This document shows, in pieces, positions 53,809 through 62,172 of a DNA stretch of 64,000 bases. Numbering within the stretch: the first letter of the stretch is position 1; each line of letters opens with the position of its first letter. The position numbers and the translations under genes were made by a program. The notes beneath the pieces are model-generated. The model was not told where the DNA came from. It was given only the letters and a program-made list of their open reading frames with translations, and made no database searches. The stretch lies in NCBI GenBank assembly GCA_035293985.1, contig DATGLS010000014.1, positions 62,001-126,000 of the forward strand, in the 5' to 3' direction. The stretch comes from JAVDCA01 sp035293985 (GTDB taxonomy: Bacteria > Pseudomonadota > Alphaproteobacteria > Rhizobiales > Xanthobacteraceae).

Positions 53809-54175
53809 ACCGGCGCGCGCGCTCGCCGGTTTGCGTGTCTTCGTCGCTGAGGACGAATTCCACGTGCTTCAGCTGATCGAGGACATGCTCGTCGAGCTCG
53901 GATGCGCCATAAGCGACTCGGTTTCGAATGTAGGAGCCGCGCTCGACCGGGCTGCGGCAACGCAGGCGCAGGTCGCCCTCCTCGACGTCAACCTGCGCGG
54001 CAAGATGATTTTTCCCGCCGCGGAGATCTTGCGCAATCGCGGAATACCCATCGTCTTTTCCACCGGCTACGGCGCCGAGGGCATCGCGCCGGAATGGGAG
54101 AGTTGCCCCGTCATCCAGAAGCCGTTCGCCATCGAGCGCCTGCAGGCTGTGCTCACACAGGTCGCACCAAGCTAG
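53795..54175 (+). CDS. Single-domain response regulator (receiver), HWE kinase partner
   Basis: A 126-residue CheY-like receiver without output domain. Key residues are intact: Glu19-Asp20 (VAEDEF), phosphoacceptor Asp64 (ALLDVNLRG), Thr90 within VFSTGYG and Lys109 (IQKPF). The STGYG segment resembles the FATGUY signature of receivers linked to the alphaproteobacterial stress response, with Ser in place of Ala. It overlaps the HWE kinase gene by 14 bases and is followed after 25 bases by a hybrid kinase. It most likely acts as a phosphate shuttle or sink. A paralogue lies at 57.6-58.0 kb beside the other HWE kinase. Confidence 0.92.
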   Translation: MSTREPARALAGLRVFVAEDEFHVLQLIEDMLVELGCAISDSVSNVGAALDRAAATQAQVALLDVNLRGKMIFPAAEILRNRGIPIVFSTGYGAEGIAPEWESCPVIQKPFAIERLQAVLTQVAPS

Positions 54176-54200
54176 CATAACCGCCAGGAGCGGACATTCG

Positions 54201-55787
54201 ATGCGACGACCACCGTCTCGGCAACGCGACACCGCGTCTGGAGCCGCTGATCGGGCCGCCGACGCCGGCGAGCGCTTTTTCAAGGAGCTGGCCGACTTCG
54301 CGCCCGTCATGATCTGGCGCTCGGGGAGGGACGCGCTCTGCGACTGGTTCAACAAGCCCTGGCTCGATTTCGTCGGCCGCACAATGGAGCAGGAGGTGGG
54401 GAACGGGTGGGCCGAGAATGTTCACCCCGACGATTTCGACCGTTGCCTGAAAACCTACGTTTCCTCATTCGAGGCGCGCAAGCCCTTCACGATGAGCTAC
54501 AGGTTGAAACGGCACGACGGAGCATATCGAGAGATCCTCGACAATGGATCGGCCTACTATCGTGACGGCCAGTTCGCCGGCTATTTCGGCAGTTGCATCG
54601 ACATTTCCGATCGAACCGCCGCGGAGGCGCGGCTGCGGCAAGCACAGAAGATGGAGGCCATCGGCCAATTGACGGGAGGCGTGGCGCACGATTTCAACAA
54701 TATTCTTCAAGTGATCGGCGGCAGCCTTCAGCTGCTCTCGAAGGGCATTGCGGTCGATGAACGGGGTCAGCGACACCTGCGCAATGCGCTCGAGGCGGTT
54801 ACCCGGGGCGCGAAGCTCGCGACGCAGCTCCTGACGTTTGCGCGCCGGCAGACGCTGGACCCCAAGGCGATCAATGTCTCTCGCGTGATACGTGGGATGG
54901 ACGACCTTCTTCGCCGGGCGCTGGGCGAAGCGGTCGAGATCGAGACGATCCTCGGGGGCGGGTTGTGGACGACTTATGTCGATCCCACTCAAGTGGAAAC
55001 GGCGCTTCTCAATCTCGCCGTCAACGCCCGCGATGCGATGGACGGTCGCGGCAAACTGACCATCGAAGCCGGGAACGCCTGGCTCGACGACCATTATGCC
55101 GCTCAGCACCCGGAAGTACGCGCCGGGCAATACGTCATGGTCGCGGTGAGCGATACGGGTCACGGAATGACGCCCGACGTGATGGAGCGGGTGTTCGAGC
55201 CATTCTTCACGACCAAGGCGGCCGGCCAAGGGACGGGGCTCGGCTTGTCCATGGTGCACGGTTTCGTCAAGCAATCGGGCGGCCACATCAAGATCTACAG
55301 CGAGATCGGCCGTGGCACCACGGTCCGACTCTATCTTCCGCGGTCTGATTTGCGGGAGCAGGAATCCGATCCGATCACCAGCGCCGCAGTGGAGGGCGGG
55401 ACCGAAACAATTCTGCTCGTGGAAGACGACGACAAGGTGCGCGCCACGACGGCTGATCTGCTCGATGAGTTGGGCTATCGGGTGCTGAAGGCGCGCGAGG
55501 CCGATTCCGCCACGGCGATCATCGAAAGCGGCGCCTCGATCGATCTTCTGCTCACCGACGTCGTGCTGCCCGGAGCTCTTGACGCGCGCGAGCTCGCACG
55601 AAGAGCGCAAGAGCGCCTGCCGAGGCTTCGGGTGCTGTTCACCTCGGGATACACTGACAATGCAATCATCCACGGCAAGCGCCTCGACCCGGGCGTCGAA
55701 ATGCTTTCAAAGCCGTTCACGCAGGAGGAGCTGGCCCGAAAATTGCGGAAGATCCTGACAAGCAAAGACACGAAGGGTGCCGGATGA
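54201..55787 (+). CDS. PAS hybrid histidine kinase with receiver (module B alone)
   Basis: A 528-residue soluble protein: PAS (about 25-142, FFKELADFAPVMIWRSG to SCIDISDRTA), HisKA with GQLTGGVAHDFNNIL (His163), HATPase (NARDAMDGRG, DTGHGMTPD, GTGLGLSMVHG) and a C-terminal receiver with Asp in LLLTDVVLPG. It reads as a free-standing copy of the second half of the giant kinase at 47.1-51.4 kb. ATG at 54201 follows CAGGAGCGG by about ten bases. Its stop overlaps the LuxR-type gene (ATGA), so kinase and regulator are made together. Confidence 0.92.
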   Translation: MRRPPSRQRDTASGAADRAADAGERFFKELADFAPVMIWRSGRDALCDWFNKPWLDFVGRTMEQEVGNGWAENVHPDDFDRCLKTYVSSFEARKPFTMSYRLKRHDGAYREILDNGSAYYRDGQFAGYFGSCIDISDRTAAEARLRQAQKMEAIGQLTGGVAHDFNNILQVIGGSLQLLSKGIAVDERGQRHLRNALEAVTRGAKLATQLLTFARRQTLDPKAINVSRVIRGMDDLLRRALGEAVEIETILGGGLWTTYVDPTQVETALLNLAVNARDAMDGRGKLTIEAGNAWLDDHYAAQHPEVRAGQYVMVAVSDTGHGMTPDVMERVFEPFFTTKAAGQGTGLGLSMVHGFVKQSGGHIKIYSEIGRGTTVRLYLPRSDLREQESDPITSAAVEGGTETILLVEDDDKVRATTADLLDELGYRVLKAREADSATAIIESGASIDLLLTDVVLPGALDARELARRAQERLPRLRVLFTSGYTDNAIIHGKRLDPGVEMLSKPFTQEELARKLRKILTSKDTKGAG

Positions 55788-56584
55788 GTCGACCTTTCCG
55801 TATCAGCGGGAAGCCGTCGGACGCGCAGCGCTCGAGCGCCGCCAAGCCGCGGACGAACGGGCGTACCCAGAGTCAGGCGCTCCTGTTGGAATCGCTCGAG
55901 CGCTGCTCGATGCTCGGCGCAGCCGAATGCGCCGAGCACTTCCGGGCGATCATTCGGCAGATCGGGTTTGCCGCCTGCGCGTGCGGCGCTTGGGCCGGCG
56001 TCGGCAGGACCCGCCGGCATCGATTCTTCTTCGTCGATTGGCCGCCGGATTGGCTCGAGTTCTATGAGCGAGGCGGATTCTTTCACCACGATATGTTGGC
56101 GATCGAAGCACGCCGACGCGTCAGCGCGATGTGGGTCAGCAGCCTCATGCCGCACCTGAAGCTCACCCCGAAGCAGCTCGAGCTTGTGGAGGCCTTCGAC
56201 GCGTACGGTTGGAAGGACGTATTCGCGGTCCCGATCCACGGGCCCGGCAGTCTTCAAGGTCTCATCACCATGGCGACCCGCACGGAGGTCAGCCTCGGCG
56301 CCGCCGATTGCGCAATGCTGGAGATCCTGGCGCGGTTCGTTTGGGAGCGTTGCCGTACATCGGAAGGATTCGGCATCTCCAATACGGATCACCCGCGGCT
56401 CAGCTTGCGCGAAATCGAATGCCTGCAATGGGCGGCGGCCGGAAAATCCGACAACGACATCGCTACGTTGCTCGGTATCAAGCCGGCCACGGCACACTTT
56501 CACGTCGAGGCGGCAAAACGACGACTGGGCGTGCGAACGCGCATCGAGGCGGTCGCCGTCGGCATCCTGCACGGATTGATCTGA
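55784..56584 (+). CDS. LuxR-type quorum-sensing regulator (solo)
   Basis: A 266-residue regulator with an N-terminal autoinducer-binding domain (about 40-185) and C-terminal LuxR helix-turn-helix (LSLREIECLQWAAAGKSDND, about 207-260). The acyl-homoserine-lactone contacts of TraR/LuxR have matching residues: Trp90, Tyr94 (W-x3-Y), Asp103 (nine after Tyr) and Trp117. No luxI-type synthase occurs in the window, so it is a LuxR solo here, perhaps sensing signals from other cells. The leader (1-30) is Arg/Ser-rich. It overlaps the upstream hybrid kinase by four bases. Confidence 0.88.
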   Translation: MSRPFRISGKPSDAQRSSAAKPRTNGRTQSQALLLESLERCSMLGAAECAEHFRAIIRQIGFAACACGAWAGVGRTRRHRFFFVDWPPDWLEFYERGGFFHHDMLAIEARRRVSAMWVSSLMPHLKLTPKQLELVEAFDAYGWKDVFAVPIHGPGSLQGLITMATRTEVSLGAADCAMLEILARFVWERCRTSEGFGISNTDHPRLSLREIECLQWAAAGKSDNDIATLLGIKPATAHFHVEAAKRRLGVRTRIEAVAVGILHGLI

Positions 56585-56669
56585 CGGCGGGCGGCCAAGG
56601 CTATCTGATCGGCTAGGTTGACGGCCCGTCGCGGCCGGAGCGTAAGAGGAAGCTCTGTCGGGCCGGGTA

Positions 56670-57233
56670 ATGGGATACGTTGCGTTCACCACCGACCGCA
56701 TGGCGTTGGGCGACCAGCTCCATGCGACCTTCCAGGGCCAGAGCTGCGCCGCCCGCGTCGAAGTGGGCTATCGGTTCGCCCTATCGGTCGCTGCTCATCC
56801 AATCGGGATCGCCCCCTACGCGGCGCTTCAGGCGCAGAAGTTTCGCACGCCAGCCTACCAGGAGGCGGATTTGACCGGCGGCGGCCTGGGGCTTTCCTAT
56901 GCGGCGATGAATGGCGCCGATACGCGCAGCGAGCTGGGCGGCCGGTTCGACAAACGCACCACGATCGACGCCATGCCGCTGATGCTGCGCGCCAGGCTCG
57001 CCTGGGCGCACGACTGGGCGAACAGCCCCGGGCTGAACGCCTCATTCGAATCGCTCGCGGGCGCGAGCTTCACGGTATTCGGCGCGCCCGTCCCGCACCA
57101 CTCGACGCTGACCTCGGTCAGCGCCCAACTGTTCTTCACGCCGAGGTGGTCCTTGCTCGCCAAGTTCGACGGCGAATTCGCCCACGATTCGGAGGGTTAT
57201 GCCGGCACGGGTACGCTGCGTTTCACGTGGTAA
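56670..57233 (+). pseudogene. C-terminal fragment of an autotransporter beta-barrel
   Basis: The 187-residue frame begins inside what should be a barrel: TDRMALGDQLHATFQGQS, then VEVGYRF, APYAALQAQKFRTPAY, LGLSYAAMNGADTRSELGGRF, LRARLAWAHDW, and ends with GTGTLRFTW, the aromatic C-terminus recognised by the Bam complex. These fit the last two thirds of the autotransporter domain in Bradyrhizobium-type adhesins. The passenger, signal peptide and first strands are missing; upstream bases (56585-56669) contain no open frame continuing it. It is likely a remnant left after a rearrangement. There is an ATG, so an odd short protein could still be made. Confidence 0.7.
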
Positions 57234-57409
57234 AGGCCCCTGCCGACGCAGCTTAGGCATGATGGTGCCGAATATCGCTCCTGCGAGATCATCGACGACG
57301 ATTTCGACGTCGTCCCTCCGTTTGAGTGCCATGTGCTCCATCAACGAGTCCTTCGTCTGGCCCGCCAAGGGGCCTTATGCCAATATGCAGGCCTTGTGGG
57401 GGTGCTTCG

Positions 57410-57628
57410 GTGCCAATCCGAAAATTCATTGCAGATCGGGCGTTCGACGCAGGGACGATCGAATGTATGAGCCGCGCCTTCATCAGCGTGTGCAAGGCGA
57501 CCGGCTGCAAGGTCGAAGATGGTCCGCAGGCGCGCGCGCTGGCGATGCGGATCATCGAAGCGGCCCGCAGGGGCGAACGCGACCCCGAGAAGCTCAAGGC
57601 GTCAGCGCTGAAGGCGCTGCGGCATTGA
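57410..57628 (+). CDS. Small hypothetical protein
   Basis: A 72-residue soluble protein starting at GTG (57410), preceded by a G-rich ribosome-binding-like run. It reads PIRKFIADRAFDAGTIECMS, followed by FISVCKATGCKV and EAARRGERDPEKLKASALKA. The layout (RKFI, FD..IE.M, a Cys-containing helix, then RxIIExARxGERD) is common in short Rhizobiales proteins of unknown role. Its end overlaps the 3' end of the receiver gene on the other strand by 35 bases. An in-frame ATG at 57467 (MSRAF) is an alternative start. Between it and the autotransporter fragment (57234-57409) I see nothing. Confidence 0.65.
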   Translation: MPIRKFIADRAFDAGTIECMSRAFISVCKATGCKVEDGPQARALAMRIIEAARRGERDPEKLKASALKALRH

Positions 57629-58019
57629 TCCGGTCGGCATCGATCGCCGCCGACAGGGCCGCTCTGAGATCCGTTTCCTGAAAGGGCTTGGCGAGAATGG
57701 GCGCGCCGCGGAAAGCCGGCGCGTCGACGGATGCGCCGTAGCCGGTCGACAGCACGAAGGGAATGCGCCGCTCGCGCAGCTTCTCGGCGATCCGTTCGCT
57801 TCGAACGCCATTCAAATTGATGTCGAGGATTGCGGCGTCGAACCTGGTCGTCGCGATCTTGGTCAAGGCATCTTCCTCGACCGATGCGACGCCCGCGACG
57901 GTGCACCCCATATCGGCCAGCATGTCCTCGACCAGCATCAGGATCATGGATTCGTCCTCGACGATCATGACACTGAGATCTTTCGGGTCACGTGATGTCA
58001 TAGGATCTTCCCGGTTCAT
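57594..58019 (-). CDS. Single-domain response regulator, partner of the giant HWE kinase
   Basis: A 141-residue CheY-like receiver. Glu21-Asp22 (IVEDES), phosphoacceptor Asp66 (AILDINLNG), Thr92 in VLSTGYGAS and Lys111 (LAKPF) are intact; no output domain. It resembles the receiver at 53.8-54.2 kb, including the STGYG segment. Its ATG at 58019 is three bases after the stop of the giant HWE kinase, so both are co-expressed. An ATG at 58001 is possible. A role as shuttle or sink for HWE-derived phosphate is inferred from the gene order. Confidence 0.92.
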   Translation of the reverse strand: MNREDPMTSRDPKDLSVMIVEDESMILMLVEDMLADMGCTVAGVASVEEDALTKIATTRFDAAILDINLNGVRSERIAEKLRERRIPFVLSTGYGASVDAPAFRGAPILAKPFQETDLRAALSAAIDADRINAAAPSALTP

Positions 58020-58022
58020 CTA

Positions 58023-61000
58023 TTACAGGACGGAGCGCTCGAGCGGCGCCTCGATCCGGCAGGTCACGCCGGTGGAGGCGAAATCGAGCTGCGCCTTGCC
58101 GCGCAGGTCATGGCTGATCCCGCGCTCGAGCAGGCGCGAGCCGAAGCCGCGGCGCGACGGCGCCGCGACGGGCGGCCCGCCCGCCTCGCGCCAGTGCAGC
58201 CGCAACACGCGCCCGTCTTGCCCCCCGTCGACCGACCATTCGATGCGCACGCGACCGCGCTCGCTCGACAGCGCGCCGTACTTGGCGGCATTGGTGCAGA
58301 GCTCGTGCAACGCCATGGACAGCGCCAGCGCCTGCTTCGCCGACAGCCAGACGCGCGGCCCCTCGATGCTGAAACGTTTCGCCGCGATGACGCGGTGGGC
58401 GGCGACGGCGCCGTCGACCAGCTCGCCGAGGGGCGCGCCTTGCCAGTTCTCGCGCGTGAGAATGTCGTGCGCCTTCGCGAGCGCCAGCAGGCGGGCGACG
58501 AACTGCGCGCGCGCCTGCACGACATCGTGCGTGTCGCGCAAAGTCTGCATCGCCATCGACTGGATCGTCGCCAACGTGTTCTTGACGCGATGATTGAGCT
58601 CGTCGATCAGCAAGCGCTGGTGCTCCTCGTGCTGCTTGCGCAGCGTGATGTCGGTTGCGGCGCCGAGCCACTCGGTGATCGTGCCGCGATCGTCGAGCAC
58701 CGGGATGGCGCGCGAGAAGGCCCAGCCGACCGAGCCATCCGCCCGCAGCACCCGATGCTCGAGCTCGAACGTGCCCTTCGTGCGTATCGCATCCGCGATC
58801 GCCTGCATGACGCGCGGCTGGTCCTCGGGAAGAATGTACTTGCTGAGCCAGGTCTCGCTCGGCTCCAGCGTATCGGCGATGAATTCCTTGCCATCCAGCC
58901 GCCGCATGATCCGCCAATCGGGGCTCATGCGATACACCACGTCGAAGGTTGCCGTCACATAGGCGCGCAACTGGCTTTCGCGCGTGTGCAGCGCCGCTTC
59001 GGCCTGCCGACGCTCCAGGTAATCGGCGGTCTGCCGCGCGAGCAGGTCGAGGAAGCGGAGCTGCCGTTCGCCCGGACGGTGCGGCTGGCCGAAATGGGTC
59101 GAGATCATGCCGACCGGCCTGCCCGCGCTGCTCAGCAGGGGAACCGACAAGACCGCCCGGACCCCCGACCGCAACAACACGTCGAGCGCCGGCGTGCCGG
59201 CGAATATCGCGCTTTCGCTGACATCTTCGGCAATGACCGCCTCTCCCGAGCCCAAGGCGGCGCTGCAGGTCGCGGCATCGCCATGGCCCACCTCGGCAAA
59301 GAAAGTCAAAAACTCATTGTCGAATCCGCGTTGGGCGGCGATGCGAAACACATCGCCCTTGCGGTCCAGCAGCTGGATGTTGCCTTTGTCGGCTGCGGTG
59401 AACTCGATCGCGGCGTCGAGAACGGCGGCAAGGCAATCCTCCGGCTTCTCGCCGGCGCGCAGGCAGCGGTTGCCGACCTCCTGCAGCCGCCGCATCGCGC
59501 GAACATCCTCGTCGATGCGCTGCTCGAAGCCGCGCCGCAGGCGCGCCAGCTTCAAAGTGCCGGAAAGTCGGGCCAGCAGCTCGCGCGCCCCGAACGGCTT
59601 GACCAGATAGTCGTCGGCGCCGGCCTCGAGGCCCTCGATTCCCTCGGCTTCGCCGGCGCGCGCCGAGAGGAGCACGATCGGCAGGTCGGCCAGCGCGGCG
59701 TCAGCCCGGATCGCGCGCACCAGCGCGAAGCCGTCGAGGTGCGGCATCATGACGTCGCTGAGCAGGAGGTCGGGGCGTTGCCGCCGGATCGACGCCAGCG
59801 CTTGGGTCCCATCCGCGACCGTGCGCACCTCGTAATGGGGTGCCAGCAGCCGCGCGACGTAGTCGCGCATATCCGCGTTGTCGTCCGCGACCAGCACGGT
59901 TGCGCGCTCGGCGCTCCCGGCGGACAGCGGCGCGGGCCCGGCCTCGACATCGGCGCGGGCATCGGTCGGGACCGACATGTCGGGCAGCCAGCGCAGCGCT
60001 TCCTGCACATAGGGTTGCGCGCCCAGCGCGGTTGATTGGCGCGTGCTTTCCGCCCGCAGGCGATCTGTCGGCAGATGCGCGTTGCCGAGCGGAATGCGGA
60101 CCGTGAAGGTGCTTCCGGCGCCCGGCGCGCTCGCGACGTCGATCGATCCGCCGTGCAGCTTCGCGAGCTCCTGCACCAGGGCGAGGCCGATGCCGGTTCC
60201 CTCGTGGGTGCGTCCGCGCGCGCCCTCGACCCGATGAAAGCGATCGAAGATGCTCGGCAGCTCGGCGGGCGGAATGCCGATGCCGCTATCTTCGACCACG
60301 AGCACCGCCCCACCTTCCTCGCCGTGCAGGCGCACCGCGATGGCGCCTTCGAGCGTGAACTTGAAGGCGTTGGAGAGGAGGTTGAGAACGATCTTCTCCC
60401 ACATGTCGCGGTCGACCCATGCGGGCTCGTCCAGCGGCCGGCACTCGACCACGAATCGCAAGCCCGCCTTCTCGATGGCAGCGCGGAACTCGCCGGCGAG
60501 ACCGGCCGTGAGGGCCGCGAGATCGACCGGGGTATAGGAGGCCTGAACGCGTCCGGCCTCGATGCGCGAAAAGTCGAGCAGCGTATTGACGAGCCGCAGG
60601 AGGCGCAGCCCGCTCCGGTGCGCGATGGCGAGGTCGTCGCGCTGCTGGGGCAAGGCTTCCGGTGGCAGCTCGAGGGCCCTTTCGAGCGGCCCGAGCATCA
60701 GCGTGAGCGGGGTGCGGAACTCATGGCTGACGTTGGAGAAGAAGGCGGTCTTGGCCCGATCGATCTCGGCAAGCGCCTCGGCGCGCTTGCGCTCCTCCTC
60801 GTAGGCGCGCGCGTTGGCGATGCTGGTCGAAATCTGCGCCGCCATCAGCTCGAAGAAGCTGCGGTAGAGATGATCGAGACGCAGCCGCGGGCTCACGCCG
60901 GCGACCACGAAGCCGGCAAGCTCGCCCGGCTTGTTGGACCGCAAGGGGACGACGACCGCTGAATTGACAGAGTCGGGCCCTGGCTCTCTGGGCAACTCGG

Positions 61001-61868
61001 AGAAACGACGCGTCAGCTCGTCGACGACGATGGTCTCCTGGTCGCGCAGCAGGTCGGCCAACGGCCAGGACGGCTCGGCGGCTTGCGCGGGAATGTGCTC
61101 GGGACTGACGTCGGCGCCCGGCACGACGCCCGCCGTTCCGGCGAGCCGGGCGTCGCCATTCGGGTCGATCAGGTACAGGAGTGCGAACGGGATGTCCTTG
61201 GCGTGATTGGCCAGAACCCTGGCGGCCATGCGGCACGCCTCCTCGGCAGCCTTGGCGTGCGAGGCGAGCGACCCCAGATCGCGCAGGATCACGACACGGC
61301 GTTCGCCGACCACCTTCTCGGTGATTTCGTGGACGGTCGCGAGCACGCCACCGATGCCGCGGGGAGCGCTCTCGTCCGGGACTGGGCTGTAAGCGACGGT
61401 GAAATGCGTCTCTTCGCGGAAGCCGTAGCGGTTCATCTCGAGCTCGAAATCCTCGATCCAGGTGGCGGGGCCACCCGCAAAGGGCGTATCGATCAGAGGC
61501 TCGAGCACATGCCAGATCTCCGACCACACCTCGCTGACGGGGCGGCCGAGGGCGCGAGGATGTTTGGCGCCGAGAATGGGCCGGTAGGCATCGTTGTAGA
61601 TGGAGATGTAATGCGGGCCCCACCACAACAGCAGCGGAAACCGGTTGGCGAGCAGGAAGCTCACCATCATGCGCAGGCTTTGCGACCAGGTTTCGATCGG
61701 GCCGAGCGGCGTTTTCGCCCAGTCGAATGTCCGGATCAGTGCCCCGAGGTCGCCGCCGCCCGCCAGGAACGGGGACCCGCGAACTGACGTCGCTTTTTCT
61801 GAGCCCGGTACCGACCCGCCATCGATCGGGGTCCGGTCGAAAGCGTGCGGCGCCGAAACAGCTTCCAT
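58023..61868 (-). CDS. Giant hybrid kinase: PAS-GAF-HisKA-HATPase-REC fused to GAF-PAS-HWE kinase
   Basis: A 1281-residue soluble protein. N-terminal PAS-like (about 33-185), GAF (about 190-350), HisKA with NVSHEFRTPLTL (His382), HATPase (DSGIGIPP near 527), receiver (Asp705, LLLSDVMMPH), GAF (about 790-950), PAS (about 965-1078) and HWE kinase with DELNHRVKNTLA (His1093), N-box His in ALHELCTNAAKYGAL and W-x-E in LHWREAG. The first 780 residues parallel the giant at 47.1-51.4 kb, the rest the HWE kinase at 51.8-53.8 kb. The ATG at 61868 is preferred; the frame extends to 62180 but would cross the promoter and a divergent gene start. Confidence 0.92.
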   Translation of the reverse strand: MEAVSAPHAFDRTPIDGGSVPGSEKATSVRGSPFLAGGGDLGALIRTFDWAKTPLGPIETWSQSLRMMVSFLLANRFPLLLWWGPHYISIYNDAYRPILGAKHPRALGRPVSEVWSEIWHVLEPLIDTPFAGGPATWIEDFELEMNRYGFREETHFTVAYSPVPDESAPRGIGGVLATVHEITEKVVGERRVVILRDLGSLASHAKAAEEACRMAARVLANHAKDIPFALLYLIDPNGDARLAGTAGVVPGADVSPEHIPAQAAEPSWPLADLLRDQETIVVDELTRRFSELPREPGPDSVNSAVVVPLRSNKPGELAGFVVAGVSPRLRLDHLYRSFFELMAAQISTSIANARAYEEERKRAEALAEIDRAKTAFFSNVSHEFRTPLTLMLGPLERALELPPEALPQQRDDLAIAHRSGLRLLRLVNTLLDFSRIEAGRVQASYTPVDLAALTAGLAGEFRAAIEKAGLRFVVECRPLDEPAWVDRDMWEKIVLNLLSNAFKFTLEGAIAVRLHGEEGGAVLVVEDSGIGIPPAELPSIFDRFHRVEGARGRTHEGTGIGLALVQELAKLHGGSIDVASAPGAGSTFTVRIPLGNAHLPTDRLRAESTRQSTALGAQPYVQEALRWLPDMSVPTDARADVEAGPAPLSAGSAERATVLVADDNADMRDYVARLLAPHYEVRTVADGTQALASIRRQRPDLLLSDVMMPHLDGFALVRAIRADAALADLPIVLLSARAGEAEGIEGLEAGADDYLVKPFGARELLARLSGTLKLARLRRGFEQRIDEDVRAMRRLQEVGNRCLRAGEKPEDCLAAVLDAAIEFTAADKGNIQLLDRKGDVFRIAAQRGFDNEFLTFFAEVGHGDAATCSAALGSGEAVIAEDVSESAIFAGTPALDVLLRSGVRAVLSVPLLSSAGRPVGMISTHFGQPHRPGERQLRFLDLLARQTADYLERRQAEAALHTRESQLRAYVTATFDVVYRMSPDWRIMRRLDGKEFIADTLEPSETWLSKYILPEDQPRVMQAIADAIRTKGTFELEHRVLRADGSVGWAFSRAIPVLDDRGTITEWLGAATDITLRKQHEEHQRLLIDELNHRVKNTLATIQSMAMQTLRDTHDVVQARAQFVARLLALAKAHDILTRENWQGAPLGELVDGAVAAHRVIAAKRFSIEGPRVWLSAKQALALSMALHELCTNAAKYGALSSERGRVRIEWSVDGGQDGRVLRLHWREAGGPPVAAPSRRGFGSRLLERGISHDLRGKAQLDFASTGVTCRIEAPLERSVL

Positions 61869-61978
61869 CTGCCGATCCACAGTCACCAAGCGCTGATTGG
61901 CGGGCTGTTCAATTGACCGGACATCGTGTCGGGAGCTGGAGACGGGCCCCGCCGGAATTACGTCCCGCCGCACTGCCG

Positions 61979-62004
61979 AACGCGCCTGCGTCCCGGAAGG
62001 TTCC
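61979..62004 (-). promoter_or_regulatory. EcfG-type promoter for the giant HWE kinase
   Basis: Read on the minus strand: GGAAC (62004-62000), a 17-base spacer and CGTT (61982-61979), matching the general-stress pattern. It lies about 110 bases before the chosen ATG at 61868. It also argues against starts upstream of this position. Confidence 0.68.
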
Positions 62005-62078
62005 GTCTCGGTTGGAGGCCGGCCTTGCTGATCAGGACATTTGCGGATCGGCGGGTCGGCACTTTTTTTGCGGCGCAA

Positions 62079-62105
62079 TGTCACTCGGCCGCCGGCTGCC
62101 TCGTC
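62079..62105 (+). promoter_or_regulatory. ECF41-type promoter (TGTCAC...CGTC)
   Basis: TGTCACT at 62079-62085, a 16-base spacer and CGTC at 62102-62105 fit the autoregulatory pattern reported for ECF41 sigma factors (TGTCACA...CGTC). It is 67 bases before the carboxymuconolactone-decarboxylase-like gene, whose neighbour encodes an ECF41 sigma factor. Confidence 0.72.
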
Positions 62106-62172
62106 TTCAAGGCAGGACGTGGACGGCGTCGCCGGTTCCGGCCGTCCGCGGCAGAACAGACGGAGAATCAAC

